64,000 bases of DNA from Leidyana gryllorum EB-2025a (lineage: Eukaryota; Apicomplexa), in assembly GCA_048772705.1 (NCBI GenBank), contig JBLWGC010000217.1:1-64000 (forward strand). The letters are read 5' to 3'. Positions 15,786-24,576 of this stretch are shown here, piece after piece. The position numbers and the translations under genes were made by a program. Every line of letters begins with the position of its first letter. Position 1 is the stretch's first letter. A model generated the notes under the pieces. That model saw only the letters and a program-made list of their open reading frames with translations. It made no database searches and had not been told where the DNA came from.

Positions 15786-15865
15786 GACAACATGGCCGAG
15801 TGGTCTGAGGGCACGTGCGCAAGCCGCGGTCCGAATGGGCGTTGGTTCGAATCCCACTCTTGTCA
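15786..15865 (+). pseudogene. tRNA-Leu-like, degenerate
   Basis: 80 nt; acceptor GACAACA/TCTTGTC has one mismatch and the loop CGCAAGC lacks U33. Confidence 0.65.
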
Positions 15866-15929
15866 GTCGTTGAATAGGCAGTCGGTCCCCTAAGTTCACT
15901 GATAGACCGTCGTTCAAGCTACATACGGC

Positions 15930-16000
15930 TGCACCTGCCGGGACTCGAACCCGGGTTACGACCTTGGAAGGGTCGCATCTTACCCTTAGACCACAAGTGC
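15930..16000 (-). tRNA. trnG-TCC: tRNA-Gly (TCC)
   Basis: 71 nt, stem CGACC/GGTCG, loop CTTCCAA; the only intact TCC copy. Confidence 0.92.
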
Positions 16001-16075
16001 ATTTGCGAAAGAGCCGCAGCACCCCGAGAGATTCGGGCGATTTCTGCGTCGAGCTGTCTGCAACCTACAAAAAAC

Positions 16076-16134
16076 GGACTGTTCGGGAATCGAATCGAAC
16101 ACTCCCCCAGGCGAGGGAAGAATATACCACTAGC
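16076..16134 (-). pseudogene. tRNA-Pro, degenerate
   Basis: T arm GGTTCGATT-like with an extra repeat, anticodon arm GC-enriched, acceptor 5' strand missing. Relative at 21.77 kb. Confidence 0.6.
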
Positions 16135-16223
16135 ACTTCAACTCGACATGGGCGGCAGTGGCTGCCCATACAGCTAGCAAGCTTGCCTCGGCCAAAACGG
16201 AACGGATTCCGAGTGAGAGGCTG

Positions 16224-16296
16224 TGGTGCGGATGGAACTCGAACCCACAACTCCCGGTTCCGAAGACCGATGCCCTATCCATCAGGCCACCGCACC
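16224..16296 (-). tRNA. trnR-TCG: tRNA-Arg (TCG)
   Basis: 73 nt, loop CTTCGGA; one T-stem mismatch. Confidence 0.9.
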
Positions 16297-16460
16297 ATGG
16301 ATAAGCTTCGGTCATCTCGATACTGGTTGGGTGAAAGGAGTATTTGATCTCAAAACCTCCCCCAAACCGTTGTTAAAAGTGCAGCGAGTAAGACATGTCG
16401 CTGCCAACCTCGGGCCGGCACGGACGCGGCGCATTCTGATACTCGATGTGACGACCTCTT

Positions 16461-16530
16461 TGCCTCGCCGGCGGATCGAACACGGAACTTCCAAGTCTTG
16501 TCTAGCGCTCTCTAACTGAGCTTCCTGCGC
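16461..16530 (-). pseudogene. tRNA-Phe, degenerate
   Basis: 70 nt; acceptor 5' strand and anticodon arm (ACAAGAC) damaged. Confidence 0.68.
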
Positions 16531-16806
16531 GCGAGAAAGTCATGGAGCGCGGTGAAGATGAGTGACCCACCGCATGTGCGAGCCAGTCTTGCCAAACCGT
16601 ATGTGAAGCCGCTGGCCGCAAAATGCCGAGCTCGACAGATGGCAACTGGCCCGAGTGCTCAAGGTCTGAGTATGCACGCGGTCGGCCTCAATGTGGCGCC
16701 TGACTTTGCCAGCCTGTAACCCTGCACACCCCATAGCATTTAGTGGTTCTTGACATGTTATGACCAGTCTGCCGACTCTACCAGCAATTTGCACCACCGA
16801 TCAGTC

Positions 16807-16878
16807 GGCTGTTTGGTCTAGTGGTATGATCCTTCCTTAGGGTGGAAGGAGTCCTGGGTTCGATTCCCAGAACAGCCC
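16807..16878 (+). tRNA. trnP-AGG: tRNA-Pro (AGG)
   Basis: 72 nt, stem CTTCC/GGAAG, loop TTAGGGT, intact. Confidence 0.94.
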
Positions 16879-17083
16879 TCTTGGTCGTCGGTTACCCGAC
16901 GGGACAAGTTGCCCTCAGAACCAACACAGCCACCTCGTTGGTCCACCTCCGTAGGGCAGTCACGGCAACTAACATCTAGAGAATCGCATTTCGGCTAAGT
17001 CGACGACCTTGGAAAGGGGTTCCAAGAGCACAAACGCATCTTTCAGGTGAGCATCACGAAATCTAGAGCGGAAGACGACCTAT

Positions 17084-17155
17084 CTCCGAGACCAGGAATC
17101 AAACCCGGGTCTTCCGCGTGACAGGCGGAAATACTAGCCACTACACTATCTCGGC
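17084..17155 (-). tRNA. trnD-GTC: tRNA-Asp (GTC)
   Basis: 72 nt; position 1 is G, unpaired with A72. Confidence 0.88.
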
Positions 17156-17200
17156 CGCTCTGAACACGCCGGCCTCCAACCCAAAAGGTTCTTCCATTTT

Positions 17201-17267
17201 GTTGTGCTAGTGGTATGATTCTTCATTCGGGTGCAAGAAGTCCTGGGTTCGGTTCCCAGAACAGCCC
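17201..17267 (+). pseudogene. tRNA-Pro (CGG), 5' truncated
   Basis: Acceptor 5' strand replaced by TTTTGTT; T arm intact, anticodon stem CTTCA/GCAAG. Confidence 0.7.
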
Positions 17268-17348
17268 CGTTGGTCGTCGGTTGACCCGACGCTCCACCTC
17301 ATCTCAAGATGGTACGGCTCTCATCCGAAGCCTCAGCTCGGGCGCTCG

Positions 17349-17421
17349 TCCACTGTAGTACAAGTGGCTAGGATATGCGGATTTCACCCGCACGATCCGG
17401 GTTCAAGTCCCGGCAGTGGAA
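17349..17421 (+). tRNA. trnE-TTC: tRNA-Glu (TTC)
   Basis: 73 nt; loop ATTTCAC, D arm ACAAGTGG. Confidence 0.9.
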
Positions 17422-17497
17422 GTCATTGAACTGCTCGAGCAAAGTGCTCCAGTAATCTCCGTCAATAGTGACTCTTTCGTTATCTCCGCCCTGTATT

Positions 17498-17569
17498 GCC
17501 TTCTTAGCTTAGGGGCAGAGCATTCGCTTAGTAAGCGAAAGGCCGCCGGTTCGATTCCGGCAGAAGGCT
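17498..17569 (+). tRNA. trnT-AGT: tRNA-Thr (AGT)
   Basis: 72 nt; one variable-loop change. Confidence 0.93.
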
Positions 17570-17625
17570 CGACTCCATCCACTGGGCACCTGCAAGCTTA
17601 TCGCAAACTCCAATGATCGTAGCTG

Positions 17626-17698
17626 AGCCTCGTAGCTCAGCCATCAGAGGGTAAATCTCTTAGCCACGAAGCCGCAGGTTTGGAACCTGCCAGCACCT
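17626..17698 (+). pseudogene. tRNA-like unit, family O (Asn-related)
   Basis: 73 nt; anticodon region GTAAATCTCTTAGCCACGAA; T arm intact. Confidence 0.58.
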
Positions 17699-17713
17699 GA
17701 GGCACCCATAGGG

Positions 17714-17785
17714 GGCTGTTTGGTCTAGTTATATGATTCTTCTTTCGGGTGGAAGAAGTCCTGGGTTCGATTCCCAGAACAGCCC
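17714..17785 (+). tRNA. tRNA-Pro (CGG), altered A box
   Basis: 72 nt; acceptor perfect, A-box region TAGTTATATG. Confidence 0.82.
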
Positions 17786-17860
17786 GCTTTGTTGTATCTT
17801 GACCCAACCTGCCTGACAGCATGGTTCTGGGTTCGGGTGATTCTTCGGAGACAGTCGGGG

Positions 17861-17933
17861 GAGAGTGTAGCGCAGTCGGTAGCGCGTAGGTCTCATAATC
17901 CTGAAGTCGAGAGTTCGATCCTCTCCACTCCCA
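17861..17933 (+). tRNA. trnM-CAT: tRNA-Met (CAT), elongator
   Basis: 73 nt; acceptor GAGAGTG gives one mismatch. Confidence 0.91.
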
Positions 17934-17977
17934 GGGTCGGAATCGAAATCGCCGACAAACTCATCATGCTATCGTTT

Positions 17978-18048
17978 TGCATCTCTCGGGAATCGCACAC
18001 GGGTTATCTTGATGGCAGCGAGAGACTCTTCCACTAGACCACAGATGC
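17978..18048 (-). pseudogene. tRNA-Gly-like (GCC), degenerate
   Basis: 71 nt; anticodon stem TCTCG/CAAGA and B box TGTGCGATT mutated. Inverted block C. Confidence 0.75.
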
Positions 18049-18115
18049 AGAACACGATCCTGTTGACTCTTGTACCTGGTGACAGCCATTCTTTATAAGT
18101 CTATCGATGCATCAA

Positions 18116-18187
18116 AGCCTTCTGCCGGAATCGAGCCGGCGCCTTCTCGCTTACGAAGCAAACGCTCTGCCCCTAAGCTTCGAAGGC
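18116..18187 (-). tRNA. trnT-CGT: tRNA-Thr (CGT)
   Basis: 72 nt; B box GGCTCGATT and one acceptor mismatch, exactly as at 25.0 kb. Confidence 0.86.
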
Positions 18188-18263
18188 AATGTAAGTTGGA
18201 GATAACGAAACGATGGCTACTGACGGAAATTAGTGGAGCACTTTGCTCGAGTACTTCAATGAC

Positions 18264-18336
18264 TTCCACTGCCGGGACTTGAACCCGGATCGTGCGGGTG
18301 AAAGCCGCATATCCTAGCCACTTAGACTACAGTGGA
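18264..18336 (-). tRNA. trnE-TTC: tRNA-Glu (TTC)
   Basis: 73 nt, intact; closes inverted block C. Confidence 0.94.
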
Positions 18337-18431
18337 CAAGTGCTCGAGTTTAGGCTTCGGCCGAGAGCCGAACCGTCTCGGAATTCCACCATCAATACGA
18401 CTGGAATTTGTTACCAAGTCCGAGCTTTCTT

Positions 18432-18497
18432 GCCGCCCCAACTCCGTCAGTAGAGTGCAAGACTTTTGAAGGGAGAACCGCGGGTTCGGGCGGCGCG
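18432..18497 (+). pseudogene. Lys-like 66-nt unit lacking T-arm 3' side
   Basis: TTT form, acceptor GCCGCCC/GGGCGGC paired. Confidence 0.7.
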
Positions 18498-18565
18498 AGC
18501 AGTCCTAGTAAAGCTTGCTGAACCGTATGTGAAGCCACTGGCCGCAAAATGCCAAGTTCGACAAC

Positions 18566-18647
18566 GGCAACTTGCCCGAGTGGTTAAGGGGGTAGACTCG
18601 AAATCTACTGGGCCGGGCCCGCGCTGGTTCAAATCCAGCAGTTGTCC
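18566..18647 (+). tRNA. trnS-CGA: tRNA-Ser (CGA)
   Basis: 82 nt; C73 rather than G. Confidence 0.92.
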
Positions 18648-18723
18648 TGCGATGTGATCGGGCATCAACTCCCTTCGGTCGAGACTCTGTTTTCATATAC
18701 CGCGGGTGCAGCCGTTAGAGGCT

Positions 18724-18796
18724 TGGACGACCTGGGCATCGATCCCAGTATCTCTCGCATGTTAAGCGAGTGCTATGTCATTTCAGCTAGTGGCCC
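18724..18796 (-). tRNA. tRNA-Ala body with AAC anticodon
   Basis: 73 nt, loop TTAACAT with paired stem CTCGC/GCGAG-type; D arm damaged as in the 13.54 kb twin. Confidence 0.78.
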
Positions 18797-18884
18797 GCTT
18801 TGCAGACACCATAGCATTTAGTGGTTCTTGACATATTATGACCAGTGTCCCGACTCTACCAGCAATTTGCACCACCGACAAGTC

Positions 18885-18956
18885 GGCTGTTTGGTCTAGT
18901 GGTATGATTCTTCCTTTGGGTGGAAGAAGTCCTGGGTTCGATTCCCAGAACAGCCC
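18885..18956 (+). tRNA. trnP-TGG: tRNA-Pro (TGG)
   Basis: 72 nt, loop TTTGGGT, intact. Confidence 0.94.
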
Positions 18957-19144
18957 GTCTGTCAGTTGTTGACTCAATACGTCACGTCTCTTCAAGGTTG
19001 TCTAAGATATGCTGCTCCGACAGCTGAGACAAGATTTGAGTTGTATATGCATGGAATCTTCGCCAGATTCATTCCAGTTGGCCCATCAACGATGCCTGCA
19101 AAACCCATCAGGTTGAGTAGTAGTCTGCCAACCACCACTCTACT

Positions 19145-19224
19145 TCCGGTGGGACGGAATCGAACAGCCGACTATCTGATGCCAGCACTACAGTCAGATG
19201 CTCTGCCAACTGAGCTACCCCGGG
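19145..19224 (-). tRNA. trnY-GTA: tRNA-Tyr (GTA), with intron
   Basis: 80 nt including a 7-nt intron TGCTGGC after position 37; 5' acceptor CCCGGGG shifted by one compared with other copies. Confidence 0.87.
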
Positions 19225-19418
19225 TCGTCCAACTGCTGCGAGATTCGAAGGCTCAACCTCAGACCCTCAACAGTGGCGCTCTCAAGCTCAGAAGTACGGC
19301 ACGGATTTCGGGGTGGTCCAAGGTGCCAGACTCGAGTTCCGGTAAGATTGCACGAGCTGGGTACCACTGATTTCCAAGACGGTACAGCTCTAGGCCGAAG
19401 GCTGAGCTCGGGGGCTTG

Positions 19419-19491
19419 TTCACTGTAGTCTAAGTGGCTAGGATATGCGGCTTTCACCCGCACGATCCGGGTTCAAGTCCCGGCAGTGGAA
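19419..19491 (+). tRNA. trnE-TTC: tRNA-Glu (TTC)
   Basis: 73 nt; acceptor TTCACTG gives a T-G pair. Block B. Confidence 0.91.
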
Positions 19492-19567
19492 GTCACTGAA
19501 GTACTCGAGCAAATTACTCCAGTAATCTCCGTCAATAGTGACTGATTCGTGATCTCCAGCTAGCATT

Positions 19568-19639
19568 GCCTTCTTAGCGTAGGGGCAGAGCATTCGCTTC
19601 GTAAGCGAGAAGTCGCCGGTTCGATTCCGGCTGAAGGCT
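19568..19639 (+). tRNA. trnT-CGT: tRNA-Thr (CGT)
   Basis: 72 nt; acceptor 3' strand TGAAGGC and A box AGCGTAGG changed. Confidence 0.85.
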
Positions 19640-19682
19640 CGACTGCATCGACTGGGCACCGGCAAGCTGCTCGCAAACTCCA

Positions 19683-19754
19683 ATAATCGTAGCTCAGCCA
19701 TCAGAGGTAAGTCTCTCAGCCACGAAGTCGCAGGTTTAGAACCTGCCAGTACCT
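19683..19754 (+). pseudogene. tRNA-like unit, family O (Asn-related)
   Basis: 72 nt; reads TCTCTCAGCC in the anticodon region. Confidence 0.58.
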
Positions 19755-19769
19755 GAGGCACCCACAGGG

Positions 19770-19827
19770 GGCTGTTTGGTCTAGTTATATAATTCTTTCT
19801 TCGGCTGGAAGAAGTCCTGGGTTCAAT
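19770..19827 (+). pseudogene. tRNA-Pro (CGG), 3' truncated
   Basis: Breaks inside the T loop at GGGTTCAAT into the spacer GCCACGTCTC, as in the inverted copies. Confidence 0.72.
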
Positions 19828-19942
19828 GCCACGTCTCTCCAAGGTCGGCTACTATACGCGGCTCCCACTCGTACAATCCCGAATGAAGTCCAGACCAGCT
19901 GAGACAAAATCTGAGTTGCACCAGTTGTGAGGGCTGGAACTG

Positions 19943-20014
19943 CTCCGAGACCGGGAATCGAACCCGGGTCTTCCGCGTGACAGGCGGAAATACTGACCAC
20001 TATACTATCTCGGA
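19943..20014 (-). tRNA. trnD-GTC: tRNA-Asp (GTC)
   Basis: 72 nt, intact apart from a D-loop change. Confidence 0.93.
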
Positions 20015-20093
20015 CGCTAGTAAACACGCCGGCCTCCAACCCCAGAACTCCTCGCATTTTGAAATTTCACGGACAGGAAACGGGTAACACTTC

Positions 20094-20143
20094 GGCAAGA
20101 TGGCCGAGTGCTGTGTGCAAGTCGCCGTCCGAAAATGCGGGCG
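20094..20143 (+). pseudogene. tRNA-Leu, D-arm deleted and 3' truncated
   Basis: GGCAAGATGGCCGAGTG joined to CTGTGTGCAAG; T arm missing. Confidence 0.65.
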
Positions 20144-20176
20144 GATGATCGCAACCATGTTTAGGCTAATGATTGA

Positions 20177-20248
20177 AGCCTCCTGCCGGAATCGAACCAG
20201 CGACCTTTCGCTTACAAAGCGAATGCTCTGCCCCTAAGCTAAGGAGGC
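20177..20248 (-). tRNA. trnT-TGT: tRNA-Thr (TGT)
   Basis: 72 nt, loop TTTGTAA, acceptor GCCTCCT/AGGAGGC paired. Confidence 0.92.
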
Positions 20249-20312
20249 ATTCCCTGTCTCGACCCATATGAGTTTTTGATGCTGGGAATTGCATCATTTC
20301 CACCACATCGCA

Positions 20313-20394
20313 CGACAACTGCTGGATTTGAACCAGCGCGGGCCAGGCCCAGTAGATTTCGAGTCTACCCCCTTAACCACTCGGGCAAGTTGCC
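20313..20394 (-). tRNA. trnS-CGA: tRNA-Ser (CGA)
   Basis: 82 nt, intact. Confidence 0.94.
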
Positions 20395-20503
20395 ACCTGT
20401 CGAACTCGGCATTTTGCGGCCAGTGATGTCACATACGGTTCAGCAAGCTTGACTAGGACCCCAAACCGTTGTGAAAAAGTGCCAGCGAGTAAGAGATGTC
20501 GTC

Positions 20504-20585
20504 GGCAAGGTGGCCGAGTGGTTAAGGCGGCGGCCTGCTAAGCCGTTGGGTTCCACCCGCGTGAGTTCGAATCTCACCCTTGTCG
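20504..20585 (+). tRNA. trnS-GCT: tRNA-Ser (GCT)
   Basis: 82 nt, intact; block A. Confidence 0.94.
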
Positions 20586-20742
20586 GTAGCATTCGGGGAG
20601 AGCGCAACTGGTTGAATGATTGAACTAAGGTTTTTGCCCGACTCGAATCCAACTCTTTACGCTGGGGCCTGTATACAAGACCCGTGTTGCATGTGTCCAG
20701 TTGAGGAAGCGCTAGTCCGACTCTTCTGGGATGGGCTGAACC

Positions 20743-20812
20743 AGTTGCGTCCTTGGTGGTTAGCACTCGACACTTTGGATTTTCCGACCTGGGTTCGATC
20801 CCGGCGCGACCC
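20743..20812 (+). pseudogene. tRNA-Gln-like (TTG), degenerate
   Basis: 70 nt; same CCTTGGTGG D arm, intact B box, loop CTTTGGA. Confidence 0.7.
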
Positions 20813-20876
20813 TTGAACTGGTCCTCACTACTCCCTGAAGCTTCGCCACTTCTCGTGGGCTGCGGGGACCATCCAT

Positions 20877-20948
20877 GCAGCCATGGTCTAGTGGTTACGA
20901 CGTCTGCTTAACACGCGAAGGTCCCGAGTTCGATCCTCGGTGGCTGTA
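20877..20948 (+). tRNA. tRNA-Val (AAC), one-base deletion
   Basis: 72 nt; 3' anticodon stem lost a base (ACACGCGAAGG). Confidence 0.8.
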
Positions 20949-21003
20949 GCTCGAAACTTTCAGCGGGCACCAAAAAAGACAATCTTAAGCGAGATCAAAT
21001 GTG

Positions 21004-21075
21004 CTCCGAGACCGGGAATCGAACACGGGTCTTCCGCGTGCCAGGCGGAAATACTAACCACTATACTATCTCGGA
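21004..21075 (-). tRNA. tRNA-Asp body with GGC anticodon
   Basis: 72 nt, loop CTGGCAC, one change from CTGTCAC; T stem has one extra mismatch. Confidence 0.8.
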
Positions 21076-21169
21076 CGCTCCGAACACACCGGCCTGAAAC
21101 CCCAAAAGTCCTTCCATCTTGAGATTCCAGGGATAGAAAACGCGTGGAGCGATGAACCAACAACACTGT

Positions 21170-21225
21170 GGCAAGATGGCCGAGATGTCTGAGGCGCTGT
21201 GCTAAGACCGCAGTCCGAAAGGGCG
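21170..21225 (+). pseudogene. tRNA-Leu (AAG), 3' truncated
   Basis: Loop CTAAGAC; T arm replaced by sequence leading to Tyr. Block G. Confidence 0.72.
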
Positions 21226-21270
21226 AGGATCTCGGGTTGAGCCTTTCGGACCCCCGGAGCAGTTGGACGG

Positions 21271-21350
21271 CCGGGGGTTGCTCAGTTGGTAGAGCATCTG
21301 ACTGTAGTGCTGGCATCAGATAGTCGGCGGTTCGATTCCGTCCCACCGGA
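21271..21350 (+). tRNA. trnY-GTA: tRNA-Tyr (GTA), with intron
   Basis: 80 nt, CTGTAG then 7-nt intron TGCTGGC; stem TCTGA/TCAGA, T stem GGCGG/CCGTC. Confidence 0.92.
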
Positions 21351-21433
21351 AGTAGAGTGGTGATTGGCAAAGTACTAGACAGCGTTGATAGGCCAACCAG
21401 ACTACTCTGGCGAGGGTTCCATCTATGTAGTTC

Positions 21434-21504
21434 GGATGGGCTGAGAATCGATCCCGGAACCTTTCGTATACCAAGCACCGTTTCATCATCTGGGCTAGCC
21501 TCCC
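21434..21504 (-). pseudogene. tRNA-like unit, family P (Ala-related)
   Basis: 71 nt; T arm one mismatch, anticodon region GGTATACGAAAGG. Confidence 0.58.
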
Positions 21505-21592
21505 TCTGTGCCTACCTCATGGCATTGAGTGATACTCCACATAGTGAGACGAGTCTCTCGACTGCACCCAACGGATTGCACCACCGACAGGC

Positions 21593-21664
21593 GGCTGTTT
21601 GGTCTAGTGGTATGATTCTTCCTTCGGGTGGAAGAAGTCCTGGGTTCGATTCCCAGAACAGCCC
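21593..21664 (+). tRNA. trnP-CGG: tRNA-Pro (CGG)
   Basis: 72 nt, intact. Confidence 0.94.
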
Positions 21665-21766
21665 TCTTGGTCGTCGGTTGACCTGACGGGACAAGTTGCC
21701 CTCAGAACCAATACAGCCACCTCGTTAGCCCACTTCCGTACGCCAGTCTGCACCCTACTAAAAAAC

Positions 21767-21825
21767 GGACTGTTCGGGAATCGAATTGAGCACTTCCTCC
21801 AAGTGGAGGAAAATTATATCACGAG
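21767..21825 (-). pseudogene. tRNA-Pro, degenerate
   Basis: T arm GGTTCGATT-like, anticodon stem TCCTCC/GGAGGA rebuilt around AAGT on the plus strand; acceptor 5' strand missing. Confidence 0.58.
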
Positions 21826-21914
21826 CACTTCAATTCGACATGCGCAGCAGTGGCCCCCATACAGCTAGCAAGCTTGCCTCGGTCGAAACGGAACGTCTTC
21901 CGCGTGCGAGGCTA

Positions 21915-21950
21915 TGATGCGGATGGCCATATCCATTAGGCCACCGCACC
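21915..21950 (-). pseudogene. tRNA-Arg, internal deletion
   Basis: Both acceptor strands and the D arm remain with the anticodon and T arms removed; same form at 39.0 kb. Confidence 0.68.
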
Positions 21951-21981
21951 ATAGACAAGCTTTGGTCATCTCGGAAGCTTG

Positions 21982-22054
21982 TCCACTGTAGTCTAAGTGG
22001 CTAGGATATGCGGCTTTCACCCGCACGATCCGGGTTCAAGTCCCGGCAGTGGAA
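21982..22054 (+). tRNA. trnE-TTC: tRNA-Glu (TTC)
   Basis: 73 nt, intact. Confidence 0.94.
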
Positions 22055-22122
22055 GTTACTCGAGCAAAGTGCTCCAGTAATCCCCGTCAATAGTAACTGA
22101 TTCGTGATCTTCGGCTTGTAAT

Positions 22123-22183
22123 GCCGTCTTAGCTTAGGGGCAGATCATTCGCTTAGTCGCCGGTTCGATTCCGGCAGAAGGCT
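22123..22183 (+). pseudogene. tRNA-Thr, anticodon-stem deletion
   Basis: 61 nt; about 11 nt after TTCGCTTAG are gone; copy at 39.2 kb is intact. Confidence 0.78.
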
Positions 22184-22305
22184 TGCTCACGAGCTCAAGC
22201 TTTTCTGGCTGGTCTCTCAGGTCTCGATAACCACCTGAGAGGGCTGCAAAATTCTTCGGTAGAAGATGAAGGATCTCTCTACTAACCTCTGAAAGATTGT
22301 CACTG

Positions 22306-22378
22306 GGTCTGGTAGCTCAGTCGGCAGAGCGTGTGGCTGTTAACCACAAAGTCGCAGGTTCGAAACCTACCAGGACCG
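22306..22378 (+). tRNA. trnN-GTT: tRNA-Asn (GTT)
   Basis: 73 nt; acceptor GGTCTGG has one mismatch. Confidence 0.91.
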
Positions 22379-22469
22379 GGTTCTGCGGCACCGTACTCTC
22401 TAGACGGCACTTGTGCTCTTGGACCCTTCCAAGGTCGTTAAAATAGCGGCAGTTGAAAACTACGAAGTT

Positions 22470-22542
22470 TGGACGACCTGGGCATCGATCCCAGTACCTC
22501 TCGCATGCTAAGCGAGCGCTCTACCATTTGAGCTAGTCGCCC
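22470..22542 (-). tRNA. trnA-AGC: tRNA-Ala (AGC)
   Basis: 73 nt, intact. Confidence 0.94.
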
Positions 22543-22630
22543 GTTGTGCAGACCCCATCGCATTTTTTTGTTCTCACCACCGTATGACCACTCTCTCGAC
22601 TGTATTCAGCGGGTTTCACGACCGAGAGGC

Positions 22631-22702
22631 GGCTGATTGGTCTAGTGGTATGATTCTTCCTTTGGGTGGAAGGAGTCGTGGCTTCGATTCCCAGAACAGC
22701 CC
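22631..22702 (+). tRNA. trnP-TGG: tRNA-Pro (TGG)
   Basis: 72 nt; acceptor GGCTGAT and T stem GTGGC each mismatched. Confidence 0.84.
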
Positions 22703-22740
22703 GTCTGATAGTTGTTGACGCAACAGGCTGCAATTCGCCC

Positions 22741-22813
22741 AGACGCTACTGGGACTCGAGCCCAGAATCCCCGGTTCCGTAGACCGATGCCATATCCATT
22801 AGGCCATAGCGCC
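22741..22813 (-). tRNA. trnR-ACG: tRNA-Arg (ACG)
   Basis: 73 nt, loop CTACGGA; block J. Confidence 0.92.
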
Positions 22814-22934
22814 GACTAGCAGAGCCGTCAAATGGAAGTGTGTAGCGATCAAGAGAGGACGTGGGGAGCTACGCCCGATGGTGGGTCTGGGCAGACTTCA
22901 CCCACATCTCCCATTCGAGACATCGGGTACATAC

Positions 22935-23021
22935 TATCCAAGCCAGGATTCGGGCCTGGGTATGCACGGCCCGATCGTGCGGGTGAGAGCCGCATATCCT
23001 AGCCACTTAGACTACAGTGGA
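22935..23021 (-). pseudogene. tRNA-His/Glu fusion
   Basis: Glu-CTC acceptor, D and anticodon arms run into the 3' half of the degenerate His near GGCCCGATCG. Confidence 0.75.
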
Positions 23022-23166
23022 CAACTCCCTCAGCTGCAGCTTTCGCCGAGAGCCGTACCCTCTTGACAAGACGTGGTCTGTCGGGTGAACCTACAACAAA
23101 GGGGTTGCAGAATCCTGTTGTAGAAAGAGGAGGGTGTCTCTACCAACCTCTGAAACATTGTAGCTG

Positions 23167-23239
23167 GGTCTTGTAGCTCAGTTGGCAGAGCGTGTGGCTG
23201 TTAACCACAAAGTCGCAGGTTCGAGACCTGCCAGGACCG
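23167..23239 (+). tRNA. trnN-GTT: tRNA-Asn (GTT)
   Basis: 73 nt; T loop TTCGAGA. Confidence 0.92.
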
Positions 23240-23305
23240 TTTCAGAGGCACCCCAGACACTGACTGCCTCAGAGTGACTCCCGCCACGTGTAGCCATACG
23301 CACTT

Positions 23306-23378
23306 TGGACGACCTGGGCATCGATCCCAGTACCTCTCGCATGCTAAGCGAGCGCTCTACCATTTGAGCTAGTCGCCC
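23306..23378 (-). tRNA. trnA-AGC: tRNA-Ala (AGC)
   Basis: 73 nt, intact. Confidence 0.94.
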
Positions 23379-23438
23379 ATCCGCACTACATGGAAGACCT
23401 ATTGCATCCAGTGGCTGACCGACTGCCGACACAACGGC

Positions 23439-23518
23439 TGTCAAGAGTGGGATTCGAACCCACGCCGTTTCGGACTGCGGCCTGAACACAGCGCCTTGGA
23501 CCACTCGGCCATCTTGCC
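23439..23518 (-). tRNA. trnL-CAG: tRNA-Leu (CAG)
   Basis: 80 nt; acceptor 3' strand TCTTGAC gives one mismatch. Confidence 0.9.
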
Positions 23519-23612
23519 GAAATGTTGTTGGCTCGCCGCTCCACGCGTTTTCTATCCGTGGAATCTCAAAATAGAAGAACTTCTGGGGTTGGGGGCCAGC
23601 GTATCCAGAGCG

Positions 23613-23683
23613 TCCGAGATAGTATAGCGGTTAGTATTTCCGCCTATCACGCGGAAAACCAAGATCGATTCCCGGTCTCGGAG
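23613..23683 (+). tRNA. tRNA-Asp body with ATC anticodon
   Basis: 71 nt; CTATCAC loop and damaged T stem (AAGATCGATT). Partial block D. Confidence 0.78.
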
Positions 23684-23738
23684 CACAGTTGGTTGCGCTT
23701 AGGATTGTTTCTTTCGGATCTCGCTGAAAGTTGCGAGC

Positions 23739-23811
23739 TACAGCCACCGAGGATCGGACTCGGGACCTTCTGCGTGTGAAGCAGACGTCGTGACCACTAG
23801 ACCATGGCTGC
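23739..23811 (-). tRNA. trnV-CAC: tRNA-Val (CAC)
   Basis: 73 nt; T loop TCCGATC. Confidence 0.9.
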
Positions 23812-23931
23812 ACGGAGCTTTCGGACTGTCAAAGGGGCGTGTGTCTTTGGAAACAGGTGTCTGATGAGGGGCGAAAACCACGGAATGCTATGAGGTCTGC
23901 ACAGCGGGCGGCTAGCTCAACAAGATATTAT

Positions 23932-24002
23932 GCATCTGTGGTCTAGTGGTAGAATGTCTCGTTGCCATCGAGACGACCCGGGTTCGATTCCCGGCAGATG
24001 CA
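23932..24002 (+). tRNA. trnG-GCC: tRNA-Gly (GCC)
   Basis: 71 nt, intact; an Ala A-box stub sits upstream. Confidence 0.94.
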
Positions 24003-24078
24003 GAAGACACAGTTGGTTTTCCCACCATTCCAGGGATTCACGCTTGAGTTGGTGTCTGACCCCTCCGATCACATCGCA

Positions 24079-24161
24079 CGACAACTGCTGGATCTGCACC
24101 AGCCCGGCCCAGGCCCTGTAGAGATCAAATCTTCTCCCCTTAACCACTCGGCCACCTTGCC
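24079..24161 (-). pseudogene. Ser/Ser chimera
   Basis: 3' part from the AGA/CGA Ser type, 5' part GGCAAGGTGGCC from the GCT type; anticodon arm unreadable. Confidence 0.7.
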
Positions 24162-24270
24162 GACGACATCTCTTACTCGCTGGCACTTTTTCACAACGGT
24201 TTGGGGTCCTAGTCAAGCTTGCTGAATCGTATGTGAAGCCACAGGGCGCAAGATGACAAGTCCGACAGGT

Positions 24271-24351
24271 GGCAACTTACCCGAGTGGTTAAGGGGTAGA
24301 CTAGAAATCTACTGGGCCTGGGCCGCGCTGGTGCAGATCCAGCAGTTGTTG
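24271..24351 (+). tRNA. tRNA-Ser (AGA), weakened
   Basis: 81 nt; B box GGTGCAGAT, A box TTACCCG, acceptor end TTGTT. Confidence 0.76.
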
Positions 24352-24455
24352 TGCGATGTGATTGGAGGGGTCAGACACCAACTTATGCATGAATTCTATG
24401 GTGGACATGATGCTATTCCCAGCATCAAACCCTCATATGGATCGAGAAAGGGAAT

Positions 24456-24528
24456 GCCTTCTTAGCTTAGGGGCAGAGCATTCGCTCAGTAAGCGAAAGG
24501 TCGCCGGTTTTGATTCGGGCAGAAGGCT
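24456..24528 (+). tRNA. tRNA-Thr (AGT), weakened
   Basis: 73 nt; loop TCAGTAA has C33 and the T loop has an extra T. Confidence 0.78.
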
Positions 24529-24576
24529 CTGCCTACGAGCCAATCTATCCCACAACTATTCCCTTCTGCGCCCACT

